Source: Iris pallida (taxonomy: Eukaryota > Streptophyta > Magnoliopsida > Asparagales > Iridaceae). From it: 64,000 bases of DNA. The notes under the pieces are model-generated. The model was not told the DNA's origin. It searched no databases and saw only the letters and a program-made list of their open reading frames with translations. Location: contig JANAVB010010791.1 of the NCBI GenBank assembly GCA_029216955.1, positions 10,485,086 through 10,549,085 on the forward strand, given 5' to 3'. The translations under genes were made by a program, and so were the position numbers. This document shows, piece by piece, positions 47,411-60,264 of the stretch (the stretch's first letter is position 1; every line of letters starts with the position of its first letter).

Positions 47411-47659
47411 GTTGGTTTCCTTTCATCCTATTATCTGTATCCTAAACCAGGGTACGCTAAGGATAATAGGCCCACAAATATCCTCTGCTAAGTTTCTTAG
47501 CACAAGCCCACCATCTTATCATGCCCCGGGAGCCCAGCTGCTCTACGATATTCTTTTTTCTGATACCGAGAGCACCCATGACCACTTTGCCATGGCTGTT
47601 CCAGGTATCCTAACCAAACTTGTTATCCATACCTAAAACCAAGGTATGCCATGGATGAC
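47232..47659 (+). repeat. Element B 3' region: ~195-bp repeats with hairpins
   Basis: There are hairpins at 47232-47275 and 47427-47470 (CCTATTATC/GATAATAGG) and at 47622-47659 (GTTATCCAT/ATGGATGAC). The period is 195 bp. This mirrors element A in order and spacing. Confidence 0.7.
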
Positions 47660-47849
47660 GAGTCCACAAACAAGTCCCCCGTACGGGGCAAACACCACAA
47701 TCATATCACAGGTACAACAAGCAATACAAATAAAGGGCAGAATCGAAAGTACTCTTTATTTGAAGGAAAAAAAGCACTACATGTTTTGGGACCACGTCCC
47801 TCTCAAAAAAAAGGAAAAAAGAAAAAAAAAGGAAACAAAAAGAAGAAAA

Positions 47850-50800
47850 GGCTGACTATGGTTGGCATTACACAACTCCAAGAGACGGTTTTTCACCAAG
47901 GCAGTCCCCCGCTCAAGCCTCTGTTTAGCTCGGTGCTCGACCTCTTGGGACAACTGCTCTGGATCATTCAAATACATATACGCCTGCCAGTTGTTCTCTA
48001 TCTTCTTTAGGGCAAGTTCTAGATTGGCAGAGGCCCTACTAAGCTTGTCAGCCTCCTGAATGGCAATCCCTTTCTCAGTATGAGCAGCTTTGAGCTCGAA
48101 CTCCAGGAAGGCCAGCTTTCTTTAGAGCTCGAGGATCTGTTCCCGGGTTTCGGTTACCCCACGAGAGGCATTCGCTTCCCGAGTCGTACAATCTTCAGTT
48201 CGACGGCTCCATTGATCGTATAACCGAGTCAGATCCCGGTGGTCCTTCAATATAGCCGGCTTGAGCGACTCCCGGGCAATCATCACCTTTTCTACCGCGA
48301 TAACAAGGTAATTGCGCTCTTGGTTTATCGCTGTGGGTAAATCAGCTTGCTGCAGCCTGCGAAACTGGGCCACGAGACGATCAGCCTCTAACAATTTAGG
48401 CTCCAGAAGCGCAGCCAGTTCCCCTCCACCAGGGAGTGTCTTAAGGATATTGATCTGGCCACCGGCGCATTGACGGGCCAGAGTAAAGGGAGTCCCCCAT
48501 TCCATAGCTGCCTCGATCTCCCTCCTCAGGTGGCGGTGGAAACTGTCGACCACATCCCGGGACACTTCATCCAAATCCTCTGTAGAGGACGGCGTCAAAG
48601 GGAGTGTGGCAGGCAGTACCGAAGGAGTGACCTCAGAAGTTGCCGCCTCAGCCACCAAGGAAGCAAATTCCGTGCGGAAAGACGCTTGAATAGCGGCTAG
48701 CTCCTCTTCTGCCGCCCGAAGAGCCTGGATGCTCGGCAGGACGGAAAGGTTAACCCCCGAAACTATATTCGCAGAAGAGGGCGCAGGAAGCATCGTCCCT
48801 TGTCCCAGCTGTACTGCTACCTGGGCTCCCGAACTCGACCCAGATGGAGGCCCTTCAATGCAAGGAGGTTCCGTCAGATCCCCTACGGTAGGGTCCGCCC
48901 CAGCAATGTCCGTCACCAGCAATAAAGGGTTAGGACCTGAACATCCAAAGCAACCATTAATCGACGTAATCCGAAGGATAGGATGACAGAGTAAATAGGC
49001 TTATTCACAGGTTAAGGTTTGACTTGTATTACCAGGGGAAGAGCATGGAGGCTGCGGTTCTTTCACAGTCGGCGTAGTTTCCCCACCCGCAGCTTCTGAT
49101 CCGAATTCAACTGGTTTCTCTGTCACGGCCATCCCTGAAAAGGAGCCAGCCAGGACAGTGTCATCCTGTTGGAGTACAGATGTCTCAGGGATGGGCACAG
49201 TAAAACCCCTATCCCCCTGAGTTGAGGTTCCAGCAAGGTGAGACTCCTCGACCGCCTTAAGAAGAACCCCAGCAGCAATGATAGCAGTGCACACATCACT
49301 GACCAAATAGGACAGGACCGGATCAACCTTGGCAATCGGGTCCTGAGAAGCGAACTCATCTAACGCCAATAAAGAGCAAAAGGAAAAACGATTAGGCCAT
49401 AACATAGAAGAAGAAGAAAGGAGGCAGTCGAAACTCAAATCACCTCAGAAACAACGTCAACATCATCAATAAATAGCCTGCGACGTCTTACCGCAGCGTG
49501 CTTTGTGGAGTAGGTTCGGCCGTCAGCGACAATCACGCGCCTGCTTCGCTTACGCGAAGGGCCAGGTACTGCAGATGGTTGATCCTCCACCACCTCGTCA
49601 GACCAAGTAGGCGGCTGACCCGCCACCCTTTCATCTGGCATAATAGGGGGCTGATTCCCAACTTCCTCGTCCGAAGAATGCGACGAGTCATCGGCGTCTT
49701 GTTCATCATCCTCCTCATCCGTCATAGTGGACTTTGAGTCCAGCGCAGAAACCCTATTCGCCCCTCTCTTCCTCTTCTTGGATCCCTCTGGCTTCTCGGC
49801 CAAACCAGTGCCAGCAATGAAGCTAGTGGTTATATCAAAGTCGACAGGAGACTTGCTCGCTGCGACATGATAAAGGGCCGCTATGTACAAAATATCACCT
49901 GCCGTCTTGGCATCGGGGACCGAGAAGCTGGCCCGGGTATGGACCGTATTGTAATAATGCTAAGCCCGGACGCCATCGAGTACACTGCCCTCAAAGCTCA
50001 AGCAAGCGCTAGGACAATCCAGGAACAATTGACTATACCCAAATTGACGAAAAAATCTACTGGGCAGATAAGGCTCCAGGTATACGTTATTTCGGTAACG
50101 ATATACCAGGTGCGGAGGGCGGATGTTGCGCAGCCAAAGAAGCATCTTCTCAGATAAAAGTTGGAGAGGATCAACACCATCAACATGTACTCCCTTAACT
50201 TCTCTAAGGGTAAATTGAGGAAGAGAGATAAAGAACTCAGGCCCGTCATCTCGCGCCAACGCCCTCCGGCAGGCCAGCATGGTATCGTGCTCCCAAGGCT
50301 GATGATGGTATCGGAAAAGGAAGGCGTCATCAGCAGTAATATCTTCTTCAGTTCCTGGCCTCATCAACGACCGATAGTGCATTAATAACCACCCCATGAG
50401 GTAATATTTTGGAAGTTCTATCCGCTCAAAACCCAGCGTCGTCTTACGAGCAATAACCTTAGACGAAAACGCGCGGAGGCCGTGGTGTATACTACACACC
50501 ATGGCCGAAAGAAGGGCCAATCTGATTTTGAAGACCAGCTTTACTGCCGGGAGAATGAAGTGACGACTGATCCTTTAAGTAGAACCCGCCCCTCCCGAGA
50601 CTACGCAATTTCGTAGCCATATCATCAAAAACCCGGCCAAGAGTGCCTTGTCAGACATCTCCTGGGTACCGTAGTGGAAATAACTTAAGGAGTCGGTGAG
50701 ACTCCCGAACTTGTCACGGGTGGATCTTGACTTTTTGACCTTCAACATCATGTCCTTTACCTCCTCCGGGGTTTGAGGACCTCGAGACGATACCCGACCG

Positions 50801-52529
50801 GAAGGACGTAACTTGAAAAGATACGCGACCCAGGCCGTGGTATGTGGGGCGGTCCCTTCAGAGCTATTTTCCTTCTTAATAGCAGTCTGGTGGCAGATGC
50901 TATGGTGGCACAGCAGTTCTCGGTACACATCGACGAAACCAGGAAATCGTCGATCTAGGTCATCGAATTTCTCGTTTGTCGGGGTATATACTTCAAAGGC
51001 CTCGCCTCCCCACGGCAGCTTAGAAACAACATGCATCTCATGGAGAGCAAGTCCCAACTCTCCCCCGGGCATGAAGAAGTCCCCATATGCCGGTTATACA
51101 GCTCCAAAAGGGCCATGAACAAAGGCTTGTTAATAGGCAACCCGTAACAGGTGCCCCGGACGGCGTAGTAAAGGTCAATTTCCCGAAGGGATTCCCCATA
51201 TTTTCTCAGGATACATGAGGTAAGATTGGCCCATATAGGAATGGGGTTTATCCAATTCAGTAATGACAATGTGCCCATAGGATAAGACCCCTTGCGAGCG
51301 AGCTGATTCAGAAAAGTATCAGCTCGAGTGAAAGTAAAGTTAGGACCAGTCACGTTTACAAAAGTGCCAGAGAGCAGCCCCATCACACTCCGACTAACTG
51401 AATCCTTGCCCACACATGCTGAACCAGTACGCCTGTTGTAGTGGATGTTGCCCACAAATATTCCCGGTCGGGTGGGAGTCAGATAGCCCACCATTGTCCT
51501 GCCCAACGGTACCATGTTAAACCATGAGAGGGGATAATGCCGCTCCATCTCGGGGATATGGATCTCCGCTCCGTCTACAGAAAAATCCCAGTTCTCAGAA
51601 ACATCCAGCAGTCGGGAGTTCTTTATGGAAAATGCATTCCCAAAAAGGAAATCCGATTTTAGATATTCTTCGTCCAGCTTTTCCGAATTCATCATGGAAC
51701 AGAGAAAGTGGAAAGGTTGGTTGTTAATGACAGCCACCCTCTCCCTAGGTTCATTAGTGGGAAGTTGGTCCACTATATGTCGAATTAAGCCGTCGAGCCG
51801 CACGCCCACAGCAAACTGAGCTGAAACCACATGAAGCTCTCCTGCTGGATTGGTTGGGAGGCTCACTGAAAAAGGACAACATGAAACAGGATTAAAAGAT
51901 GGTTACTGAAGTCAATTCCCTACGAGCCTATGCAGCTCGGATCAAACGAAGCCCTATACGGCTCAATTGCAATTGGGTTCCAGGTAGCACGGCCCCAAGG
52001 GAGCTTATGTGGTTTAGCCAACACAGCCTCATGCGGCCTAAATCAATTGGGAGTTGCATATGACATTGGTTCGATAGCTTATGCGGATCAATCGAACATA
52101 TACGATTCTAAGCAGAAGAGCTTTTGTGGCACTGAAGCGCTATACAGATCAGTCTGTTAGAAGCGTATGCGGATCAATCGAACATATGCGGTTAGAAGCT
52201 TATGCGGCTCCGTTCAAGGGAGAATTCATGCGGCTCAAAACCTTCTCATGCGGCTCAAACATAAGGTATCTCCTATGCGTCTCGGATATGAGAGGGTCAT
52301 GCAGCCCATACAGCATATGCGGCTCTATCATAGCCAAACTTGGGTGAAGGCTCGTGCATGAATATGCAACAGAGCCATGGATTCTTAGGATTCAAAGTAT
52401 CCAAATACAACCCTTACCATTAAGGGCAGGACGAACATCAGGGTGCACTTCGGGAACGACAACTGACGAGGAAGCCGCCCTCTTGCCCTTCGCAGCAGCG
52501 GAGGCGACCTTAGAGTATTTGGGGGCCAT
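47850..52529 (-). pseudogene. Element B antisense gene (PMD-like core, coiled-coil tail)
   Basis: The gene lies on the minus strand, converging on pol. Exon 1 is 52529-52418 (MAPKYSKVASAAAKGKRAAS) and exon 2 starts at 51865 after an intron with GTAAGG and TTTTTCAG. Exon 2 contains HLVYRYRNNVYLEPYLPSRF and RQFGYSQLF, a basic/acidic region with RKRSRR, and after further introns a coiled-coil tail. Compared with A it has a frameshift near 51060, stops near 50575 and 49957, and another near 48123. The acceptor before the third exon appears mutated (ATTG instead of a TAG before GCG). Presence of the gene with the same introns in both copies shows that it belongs to the family. Function is unknown; a DNA- or chromatin-related role is only a guess from its basic head and coiled coil. 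Confidence 0.75.
51866..52417 (-). other. Intron 1 of the element B antisense gene, rich in ATGCGGCT words
   Basis: This intron sits at the same codon as in element A. Between 51930 and 52325 there are many copies and variants of ATGCGGCTC (for example at about 52200, 52229, 52249 and 52316). The open frames reading through it carry no domain. Confidence 0.65.
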
Positions 52530-52960
52530 GACCGACGATCGGAGAAGGGAAATGAGGAAAGAAAGGCAAGACAGCAATAGTTGAACGAAGGAAAAAGTAA
52601 AGAAATCCCTCCGACCGTACTCATCCATATTTATAAACAAAAGTGAGGCGTTTCGATCCCCGTGCATACACGAAGACCGACTCTTCGGTTATCAAGATGA
52701 GCCACCGAAAATGAAGGCCAAACTCCTTGGATCCCGCACCGAAAAGTGGCCTTTAAAGCTGACAGCAAATCAACAGCATTTAATACAACAGATTGCCATA
52801 CGTGGCAATGATGACGTGGCCGAAAGTCCCCTGCGGCTAAGCCCTCCATGCGGCTGAAACATCCATGCGGCCAGGATTTCATATGCGGCCAGAAGAATAT
52901 AACCATGCTTCTTATTTAAAGTATTTCAATTTTGCAAATTGAAACCTTTGAAGGGGATCT
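52530..52960 (-). promoter_or_regulatory. Element B antisense-gene leader, TATA box and polypurine tract
   Basis: TATAAATA on the minus strand (52628-52635) lies 99 bp before the start codon. Three CGGC words (CATGCGGCTG and variants) lie at about 52849-52890. The element's polypurine tract (CCTTTGAAGGGGATCT on the plus strand) ends at 52960, just before the 3' LTR. The AAGCATGG-like word also recurs here on the minus strand, as in A. Confidence 0.6.
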
Positions 52961-54271
52961 TGTAGAAGCATGGAAAATACTAAAAAACGATCCATGCGGC
53001 AAGAAAACTCCATGCGGCTCAGGAAGCCCATACGGCTCACAGATTCATGCGGCACAAGGGACTATGCGGCTCAAGACATCCTATGCGGCTCCGAACAGAA
53101 GACACGTGGCTTGTAAAACAGTTCTTCCCTCCTGCATTAATTACTTTGACGGCTGACAACTCTGAAAAAGTGGCAGCCCTGACACAAAAGAGGTAATTAT
53201 GACTCTATCATAATGACAGACCCCTAGGGAAGTGAAGGAGATCTCTGACACAATCCCCCGAGATCTAGAAAATTCCACGTGGCCCTGACACGTGGACAGT
53301 CATATGTGGCTCGAGCGAAGACTCCCCATGCGATTCAGGATGAAGCTGCCTTATGCGGCTCAGGCAGAAACAGTCTCATACGGCTAAAGCAGAGGCCCCC
53401 CATGCGGCTCGTAAGGATCATCTCCATGCGGCTCATTACCCATTATGCGGCTCAAATTATCATATAGTTCGAAGGTTCGGGGGGCCACTCCCCAAGCAGA
53501 CCCGACACGTGGCCAGTCTTATGCGGCTCCATCCTTATGCGGCTCAACCCTTATGCAGCTCAATCCTCCTCAGCGGCTCTCAGGATACGTGTCATAAAGC
53601 CAATCAATTTTCCAGATTTACTGCAATCAAAGATTGGGTCAAATCCCAATAATCTGGGACACGTGGCAGGAGAATGAATTAAATTTATTCATTCAGATTT
53701 ACAGACATCAGCAAATCATCACTACGGAGATTTATTTCAATCAGCATTAATTACTGATAGGATTTGGTGCAATCTACACTAGATGGCCCAGAATTATCAC
53801 ACTCAAGATTAATGGCCCAGATTGATCGATCAACAGGCCGCCGCCACTTTAAGGGGCAATCATTGTGAACCCTAATGAGGTCCCTCCATTCTTATAAATA
53901 GCAGGGTGCTATTCCCTTGCAATATAGATACATACGCACACATACATACAGAGAGGACTTTTCGAGATCACAGAGAGCACCACAGACTTGGAGAAAAAAA
54001 GCAGAGAGAGAGCAAAGAGAGCATTTCTTCAACGCCGAGCAATCTTCTGGAGCCAAGGCTGCATACCAATCGTCCAAGGAGTAAGAAAGAGCGGCCATCG
54101 CTTTCCCGAGCCTCTATCGTCACCCCTAGAATCAAAAATAAACAATTATACTTAGACTGCTGTACCTAGGCTTTCGTCCCTAGGCTTTCTTTGTACAAGC
54201 GAGTTTGTAACGTGAAGTAAAAGTCCAGTCCTCCGATAATTGTTCTGCTCTTTTATATTTCATGGCAAACA
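52961..54271 (+). repeat. Element B 3' LTR
   Basis: This uninterrupted 1311-bp LTR runs from TGTAGAAGCATGG to GGCAAACA and is followed by the CTACC duplication. It shows the empty target site of solo LTR C (GGGGCCACTCCCC near 53480). A TATA box (CTTATAAATAGC) lies at about 53891. About ten exact ATGCGGC words and several variants lie at 52990-53560. Confidence 0.93.
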
Positions 54272-54276
54272 CTACC

Positions 54277-54934
54277 AAAGTATTACCGTCAAAATTGAGT
54301 ATCAAAAATTTTCTGATGTTATAGTAGCAACTAATTGGCGACGGACTATTCCATCGGTAAAACGTCGGTATATGCGTATCAAAGAATTTCTGATACACAA
54401 AATGGTCGCCAATCCGTCATTAATTTGTCGCTAACCGTCGTTAACTGGAAAAACAAAAAAATTCCAGAAGCTTAGCGACGGATTGTCCATCGCTTCTCCG
54501 TCGTCATTCGTCGCTAACTAAAAATAAGAAAATTTCCAGAAGCTTAGCGACGGATTGTACGTCGCTGTAGGGTTGCCATCCATCGCTAACTGGAAATAAG
54601 AAAATTTTCAGAAGCTTAGCGACGGAATATCTGTCACTTGTCCGTCGTCGTTAGTCACCAGTTCGTCGGTAGTCCGTCGCTAACAGGAATTTTTTCAAAA
54701 AACCCCTAAAATCACAACATTCCCTATTCACACAATTAACCATTCACAATATCACACAATATCCAATATTTTCCATAATAAATTATCCAAATACACCAAA
54801 ATATCCAAATACACTAAAATATCTAATATCAAATACACGAAAATATCTATCAAAATTTACACAATCACACCAAAATATCCACAACAACTCAAAATTATCC
54901 AAATTTTTCAACATCCAAATATAAATAAAAACTA
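54277..54934 (-). repeat. CACTA F 3' subterminal region, right of element B
   Basis: Copies of TTAGCGACGGATTG and related words lie at 54330-54690, followed by AT-rich sequence with AAATATCCAAATAC repeats (54770-54900). It continues the left terminal region 22153-22448 across element B. No gene is present. Confidence 0.7.
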
Positions 54935-56872
54935 TCAAATGTTATCTGGATTGTCTAGTGGTGCCAGCTGTGCTTTAAGAAAATAGCCCTCAACGATGTC
55001 AGCTGGCAGGCCCTCAAATATGTGCTATGGAACTTGACGTAGCTCTGTCGGCGACATCATGTCAAGGAGGTGAATCGTAGACGAAGCCGGTTGAAAAGCG
55101 ACAACATGATCAAAATAATCACGACCGGCAGAAGAAGGACCGGGAGCATTCAAAGGACTGGGAGCATGCGAAGGACCGGGAGCAGGAGTAGTAGAACCGG
55201 GAGCAGGAGCAGAAGGACCCGGAGCAGTAGAAGAACTTGGTAACTGCGATACAATTCGGGTTATCTGCTCCTACACGGACATCACCGTCGTGGTTAGAAG
55301 CCTAAGTTGTGTCCTCACATCCTCGTCGGCCAGAGTCGCAGGAGCAGAAGGCGGCGGCAGTGGAAGTCTCAAAGACATATGCGACTGCAACAAGGAGTTG
55401 GTGCCGTAGACGCGCCCGCCTTTCCGTATTCCGCCGGCGGCTTCTACGAACATGTCGTCGAAGCGAGCGATCATGGAAGAGGACGTCTGGGCAGGCGTCG
55501 ATTCGCCGATACCCTCAGCAGAAGGGGCTGAATCGTCCTAAAGGCCTCCCGATACTTATCCTATCCAATAAATGTGTTTATTTTACTATAAGTTTTCATA
55601 AGTTATAGTCTAAATCCTAAGGCCTCACACTATTATCATAAAAATTATAATCTAAAATACCTACAATTCTAACATAAATCTTATAAACTTAAATACTTAC
55701 ATGAGTCTGCTCGACCCTTTCGTCGACGAAGGTACAGTCCTTCTTCCTCTTGTGTGTACGCTCGAATACATCGCACTAGGTGACCGAGCATAGATCTTTT
55801 CCCTCCTTTGTCGCCTTTGTGGCCTACGTACGAAATATTCATAGAATATAATTCACTTTGTAGATTAATAGTTCTAAATAGGTAGTGGAAAAATAAACTA
55901 TTTTTCTGTATCTTACCAGGTCTCCAAGCGTCGCAACGTAGGGCCTCGATCACCCCGTATACAGACCCGCTGCATGTCGATTCGCCTTCACCGATTTGTC
56001 CTTGAACGCAGTAGTATCAATCTTTTCCATCATCTGTTCATAGTACTCGTCCCGGAGCCAGCTCTTCTTCCTCCTATGGATGTCGTCCTTCGCGTCCCAA
56101 AGCTTCTTCCCGACGGCTTTTTTGTAGGTCTTGATGATCTACGCCTCGCGATGGAGGGGGCCACCAGAACATCAACTGACATACAAATTCCAATATGAAG
56201 TAATTAAAAAAATGTTGGATCAAAGAATAATTAATAATTAAGTGATCACAAGATATATATACCCTCATCTGGTCGAGCCAGATGTACCACAACTCCTGGG
56301 GCACCTCACAAAAATTGAGGTAGGGGCTATAAAAGTGTTGCCAAATAATGAGCCCTAGCTCCATGGTAGCATCCCATGGAAAAAACCTACAAAGAAGGAA
56401 TGATTGGATTATTTACTTGAATAAATGAAACAAATTTAATAAATTAACTTACAAAATACAAATTTACTTACAGCTCACCCGCGGGCCATAACTCCCGTCT
56501 GAACTCCCATGTCGGTCTCTCTGGTGGCGTCGGAGGATCCACGGGTCTGTGAATGTACTCTCTAGTAACCGGATGGAACTGAATCCGTGGATACTCCAAG
56601 GCCCATCGTGCAGTAACTGCATGATCCGTTGGCGGAACGGACGATGTGCTGGCAACATTTGGAGTCGTAGGCATCGACGTACCAATGGATGGTGATGGCA
56701 AGTCGGAGATGCCTGGCTGGGTAGATCGTTGGTGGGATGAGGAGGTGCCCGGGGTACTCTCTGGGTCAGGCTAGGTAGATGGGGTCGCATCCCGGGACCT
56801 AATGCGACCACGACCACCTCCACCACGACTACGATTGCGACCTCCACCACGATCTCGATCGCCAGTAGCCAT
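54935..56872 (-). pseudogene. CACTA F second gene: TNPD-like (Transposase_24 family)
   Basis: The gene begins at 56872 with a Gly/Arg-rich head (MATGDRDRGGGRNRSRGGGG), then a Pro/Thr/Ser-rich part with WALEYPRIQFHPVTREYIHR. Later exons give VPQELWYIWLDQMR and then KKAVGKKLWDAKDDIHRRKK followed by KDKSVKANRHAAGLYTG, typical of the plant Ptta/En/Spm transposase family. The C-terminal exon has MIARFDDMFVEAAGGIRKGG and a coiled, Gln/Leu-rich part before TGA at 54935-54937. Stops inside several exons show decay. In En/Spm the TNPD- and TNPA-class proteins bind the element ends and help excision (family knowledge). Confidence 0.75.
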
Positions 56873-57196
56873 GACTAGTAAATAGAACACATAAACATAA
56901 TTAACAATGTAGAAGTATAAATAAATAGATGACTAAACTAAAATATACTACCACCAGGACGAGGAGTGCGGCCACGACGCAAAGCAAAACTAGGAGTACC
57001 ATCTGCAAGATGAAAATCATACAATAAGTAGATGAATCAAACGACAAAATTATGAACTGAAATAAGAATATAGAAGTATAAACTGAAATAAGTAGTCTGC
57101 AATAAATTCACTAAGTTACTTGTAAGTGTGTTTATGAAGTAAAAGTAAATTTACTAAGTTAGTTGGAAGTACTATTTTTATATACTGGTATTTAAT

Positions 57197-60100
57197 CTAA
57201 TCATCGTCATCGTCTTCGTCCTCGTCCTCGGGCTCATCCTCGTCTTCGTCCTCATCTCCGACTTCATATGTATCCTCATCCTCATCAAGTTCTTCTTCTT
57301 CTTCTTCTTCTTCTTCTTCTTCTTCAGCCTCAATACTTGGGACAAGACACCTCTTTCTTCCCTGGTTGATGGCTAAGTCTTGTGTATCAATCTCTTCCTC
57401 CCTTATATTTTTCTCAACAATATCTTCAATATCCATGGTATCCGACTGTTGTCCCAAGTATTGGGGCTTTTCGACCTGGTCCTCTTGGTATGCTGGGTCT
57501 CCAACTTTGAATATATTTCTAGCTTTAATCTTGCATACTGCCCACTAGTCAAATCGATCTCTACGACGCCTTGGGTAGCTTGTATAGTAGACTTGAACAG
57601 CCTGACTTGTTATCGCAAACGTGTTGGACCCTCTATATCTTCTGCGATGATTTATATTGACGAATCAAAATTATTTATTGATTCTTCTTTCGATATTTGG
57701 TGTCGTATTGAACCACTCATATTTGAATATCACAATATGCATATAATATGGGGCAGGATATTGTAAATCTACAATCTCCCGAAGTACTCCATAATAGTCA
57801 AAGTCCTGCTCGTCATCATAGATGGTGCCTCTTATGCAAACACCAAAATCCTTTGTACTGAAGCTATCATTGAGAAATTCAGCATTTATAGCATTCTGAG
57901 TTACCTTAAACTTGAAGCCATTAATGACATGGCCTGGCCAAGTCTTTGCTTGCTTAATCGGTCCCAATACCAAATAATGAAGTCTCTCATTTGTGAGGGT
58001 TGTTTCAGGCAATAAAACCTATAAACACATATTGAGAATTTAAATGTTTTAGCTGCATATATTTTAATTGTAGCCTCATAACATATTATCTTATTTATTT
58101 ACGTATTTGTGCAACCATGACAGAAAGTTACAGTCAACCTCTCTTTGAAGTCCCTCATCAGTAATATCGGGTGTCCTTATTTTGACTTCATCTCTAAATA
58201 CACGGATAGAGAGAATAAAAATGAGTCAGTATATTTCTTTTACCAAATTAGAGACTATAACGAGTGCAAGTGTAGACACTTACTACTCCAAATCTCTCAC
58301 TTCCTGTATGTCACAAATTTAACAAGACATATCGGTGAGCTGCATCAAACTCATCGTCACCCAACCACCGTTTGTTACTAGCCCCAATAGGCTTGCCCCT
58401 GACATTGAATATGCCTTCATCTTCAACGCCTTCGTCATTCCTTTGAGGTATATTTTGATTTTTTTGACATGAGTATCAAAATAAATGGAGCAGAAGTTTG
58501 ATACTTCCTCGATAAGATATGCTTCGCATATCAAAGCCTCTATATGAGCATTATTGCTAACTTTCTTCTTTAGATGGTGTAGGTACCTAGAGAGACAAAT
58601 TATCTTGAATTAACAATGAAATGTAAAATCCACTTAATTTATATCGATGTTTGTTTACCTTTCAAATGGGTACATCCATCGATAATGAACAGATGCACCG
58701 ACACGGGCTTCGTATGCTAGATAAATCGGTAGATGCTCCATGCTGTCGAAGAAGCCCTGTGGAAATACTTTCTCCAACTTTAAAATTGTTAAGACAATCT
58801 TCTCCTCAAGTTCAACCATATGTTGCACCGTCAGCTTTGTTGAACAAATAGCCCTGAAGAATGTAGATAGCTCGGCCAACGGAACCCATACAGCAGAAGG
58901 AAATAACTCTCTCAAAGTAATGGGCAGTAATCTTTCTTAAACACGTGGCATTCGTGACTCTTCATTCCCATTAGCTTGCATTCATTGAGATCAACGCATC
59001 TAGACAAATTAGACACATAGCCGTCGGAAAATCTTAAAGTAGATATTCACTTGCAGATTATTGATCTATCTTCCTTGCTCAATGTGTATTGTGCTATCGG
59101 CTAAGTTAGTTGTCCACCAGCTCCCCTTTGTATCAAGTTTAGATGAGGACACTTGCATATCATGGCTATGTCTTGTCTTGCTTTTGGATTGTTCTTCGTC
59201 TTTCTTTTAATACCCATAACGGTATTGAAGACATTATTGAAAACATTCTTTTCGATATGCATGACATCAATATTATGCCTTACAAGATTATCTTTCTAAT
59301 AAGGCAAGTCCCAGAAGATACTCCACTCGGTCCAGTTATGGTTGTGTCCGAACCCCTCGACATGATTGTTCGATATTGGATCTTCCATTACGGTGGGCAA
59401 ATCCTTTACATCTTCCCAAATATCGTATCCCGACAATCTAGCAGGTGGATAAGAAAATTCTTTCTTTCCAGCTCAAAACGCATCCTTGTTCTTTCTCCAA
59501 GGATGAGTCGCAGGCAGAAACTGACGGTGATAGTCAAAGAAAGAAGTTTTTCCTCCATGCTTAAGGCAGAACGCCTTACTCATTTCCATACATATCGGAC
59601 AAGACATAGTGTCGTACGTACTCCATCCCGACAGCATACCGTACGCTAGAAAATCATTGGTTATCCACATCAGTGAAGCTCTCATCTGAAAGTTCTATTT
59701 CCTAGAATGAGTCTCACAACCAGGATATAGAGAAGTATCTTCATCCTGAAATATATCATAGAACTCCTTCACCTCGGGATTAAGATCCCACGGATCAAAA
59801 TTAGGCCCTGTCGCATCGTACACCATCTCTCGTGCAAGCTTCTGTAGGTCTCCATAATTAACGCTCCATACATCGTCTTCGATGACAAAATCCGTTGCAG
59901 CATCCTCATCAAAAGCAGAAGTAGCATTGACCACAACAAACATAGCCTATCTTTCTGCATATAGTTTACCTTGCTATGACCACAGGCTGTAATCACATAC
60001 AAAACCATTACGGGTCAACTGCTCTCTCACAGTCACCACTTCTTCGTAACGTCTATTGCAACAACTACCACATAGACACTTAATTTTGTTACCGTCCATG

Positions 60101-60264
60101 TACTGAGCTTTGCTCATGGCATACTTAAGAAACACTTCCACCCCTGCCTTGAAATCATTACTGACACCAATTCTGCTCTCATGTTGTCGTTTGTACATCA
60201 ATGTACGATCAACGAAGTAACGATCCATCACAGATTGGATGTAAAAATCTATATTGTAAGACAA
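57197..60264 (-). pseudogene. CACTA F transposase gene (TNP2-like)
   Basis: The domains in order on the minus strand are as follows. A transposase-associated N-terminal domain with MDRYFVDRTLMYKRQHESRI and CLCGSC lies at 60264-59974. The Transposase_21 core includes GMLSGWSTYDTMSCPICMEM and KHGGKTSFFDYHRQFLP at 59685-59473. DUF4218 with PLAELSTFFRAICS and HYRWMYPFER lies at 58915-58655. DUF4216 with DYYGVLREIVDLQYP lies at 58012-57671. An acidic Glu/Asp tail lies at 57457-57197. This is the standard order of plant CACTA transposases. Breaks between blocks are partly introns and partly stops and frameshifts. It catalysed cut-and-paste movement of F; this copy is dead. Confidence 0.85.
57290..57330 (-). 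repeat. TTC/GAA microsatellite encoding poly-Glu
   Basis: A run of TTC codes for consecutive Glu residues in the acidic tail of the transposase frame. It belongs to the coding frame and is not a separate element. Confidence 0.8.

Larger units (their letters stand above)
22449..54271 (+). mobile_element. Element B: complete-structure Tat/Ogre-type retrotransposon, with two nested insertions
   Basis: The LTRs are at 22449-27519 (5', interrupted by C) and 52961-54271 (3'), with target duplications CTACC. Removing solo LTR C and element E leaves about 17.5 kb. In order it has the primer-binding site, ORF1, gag, protease, RT, RNase H, aRH RNase H, integrase, 3' repeats and an antisense gene. It is the same family as element A but a different sub-lineage: the LTRs share their ends and the ATGCGGCT words, while much of the U3 between differs. 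All coding parts carry stops or frameshifts, so it is a fossil that still preserves the whole family architecture. Confidence 0.93.
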
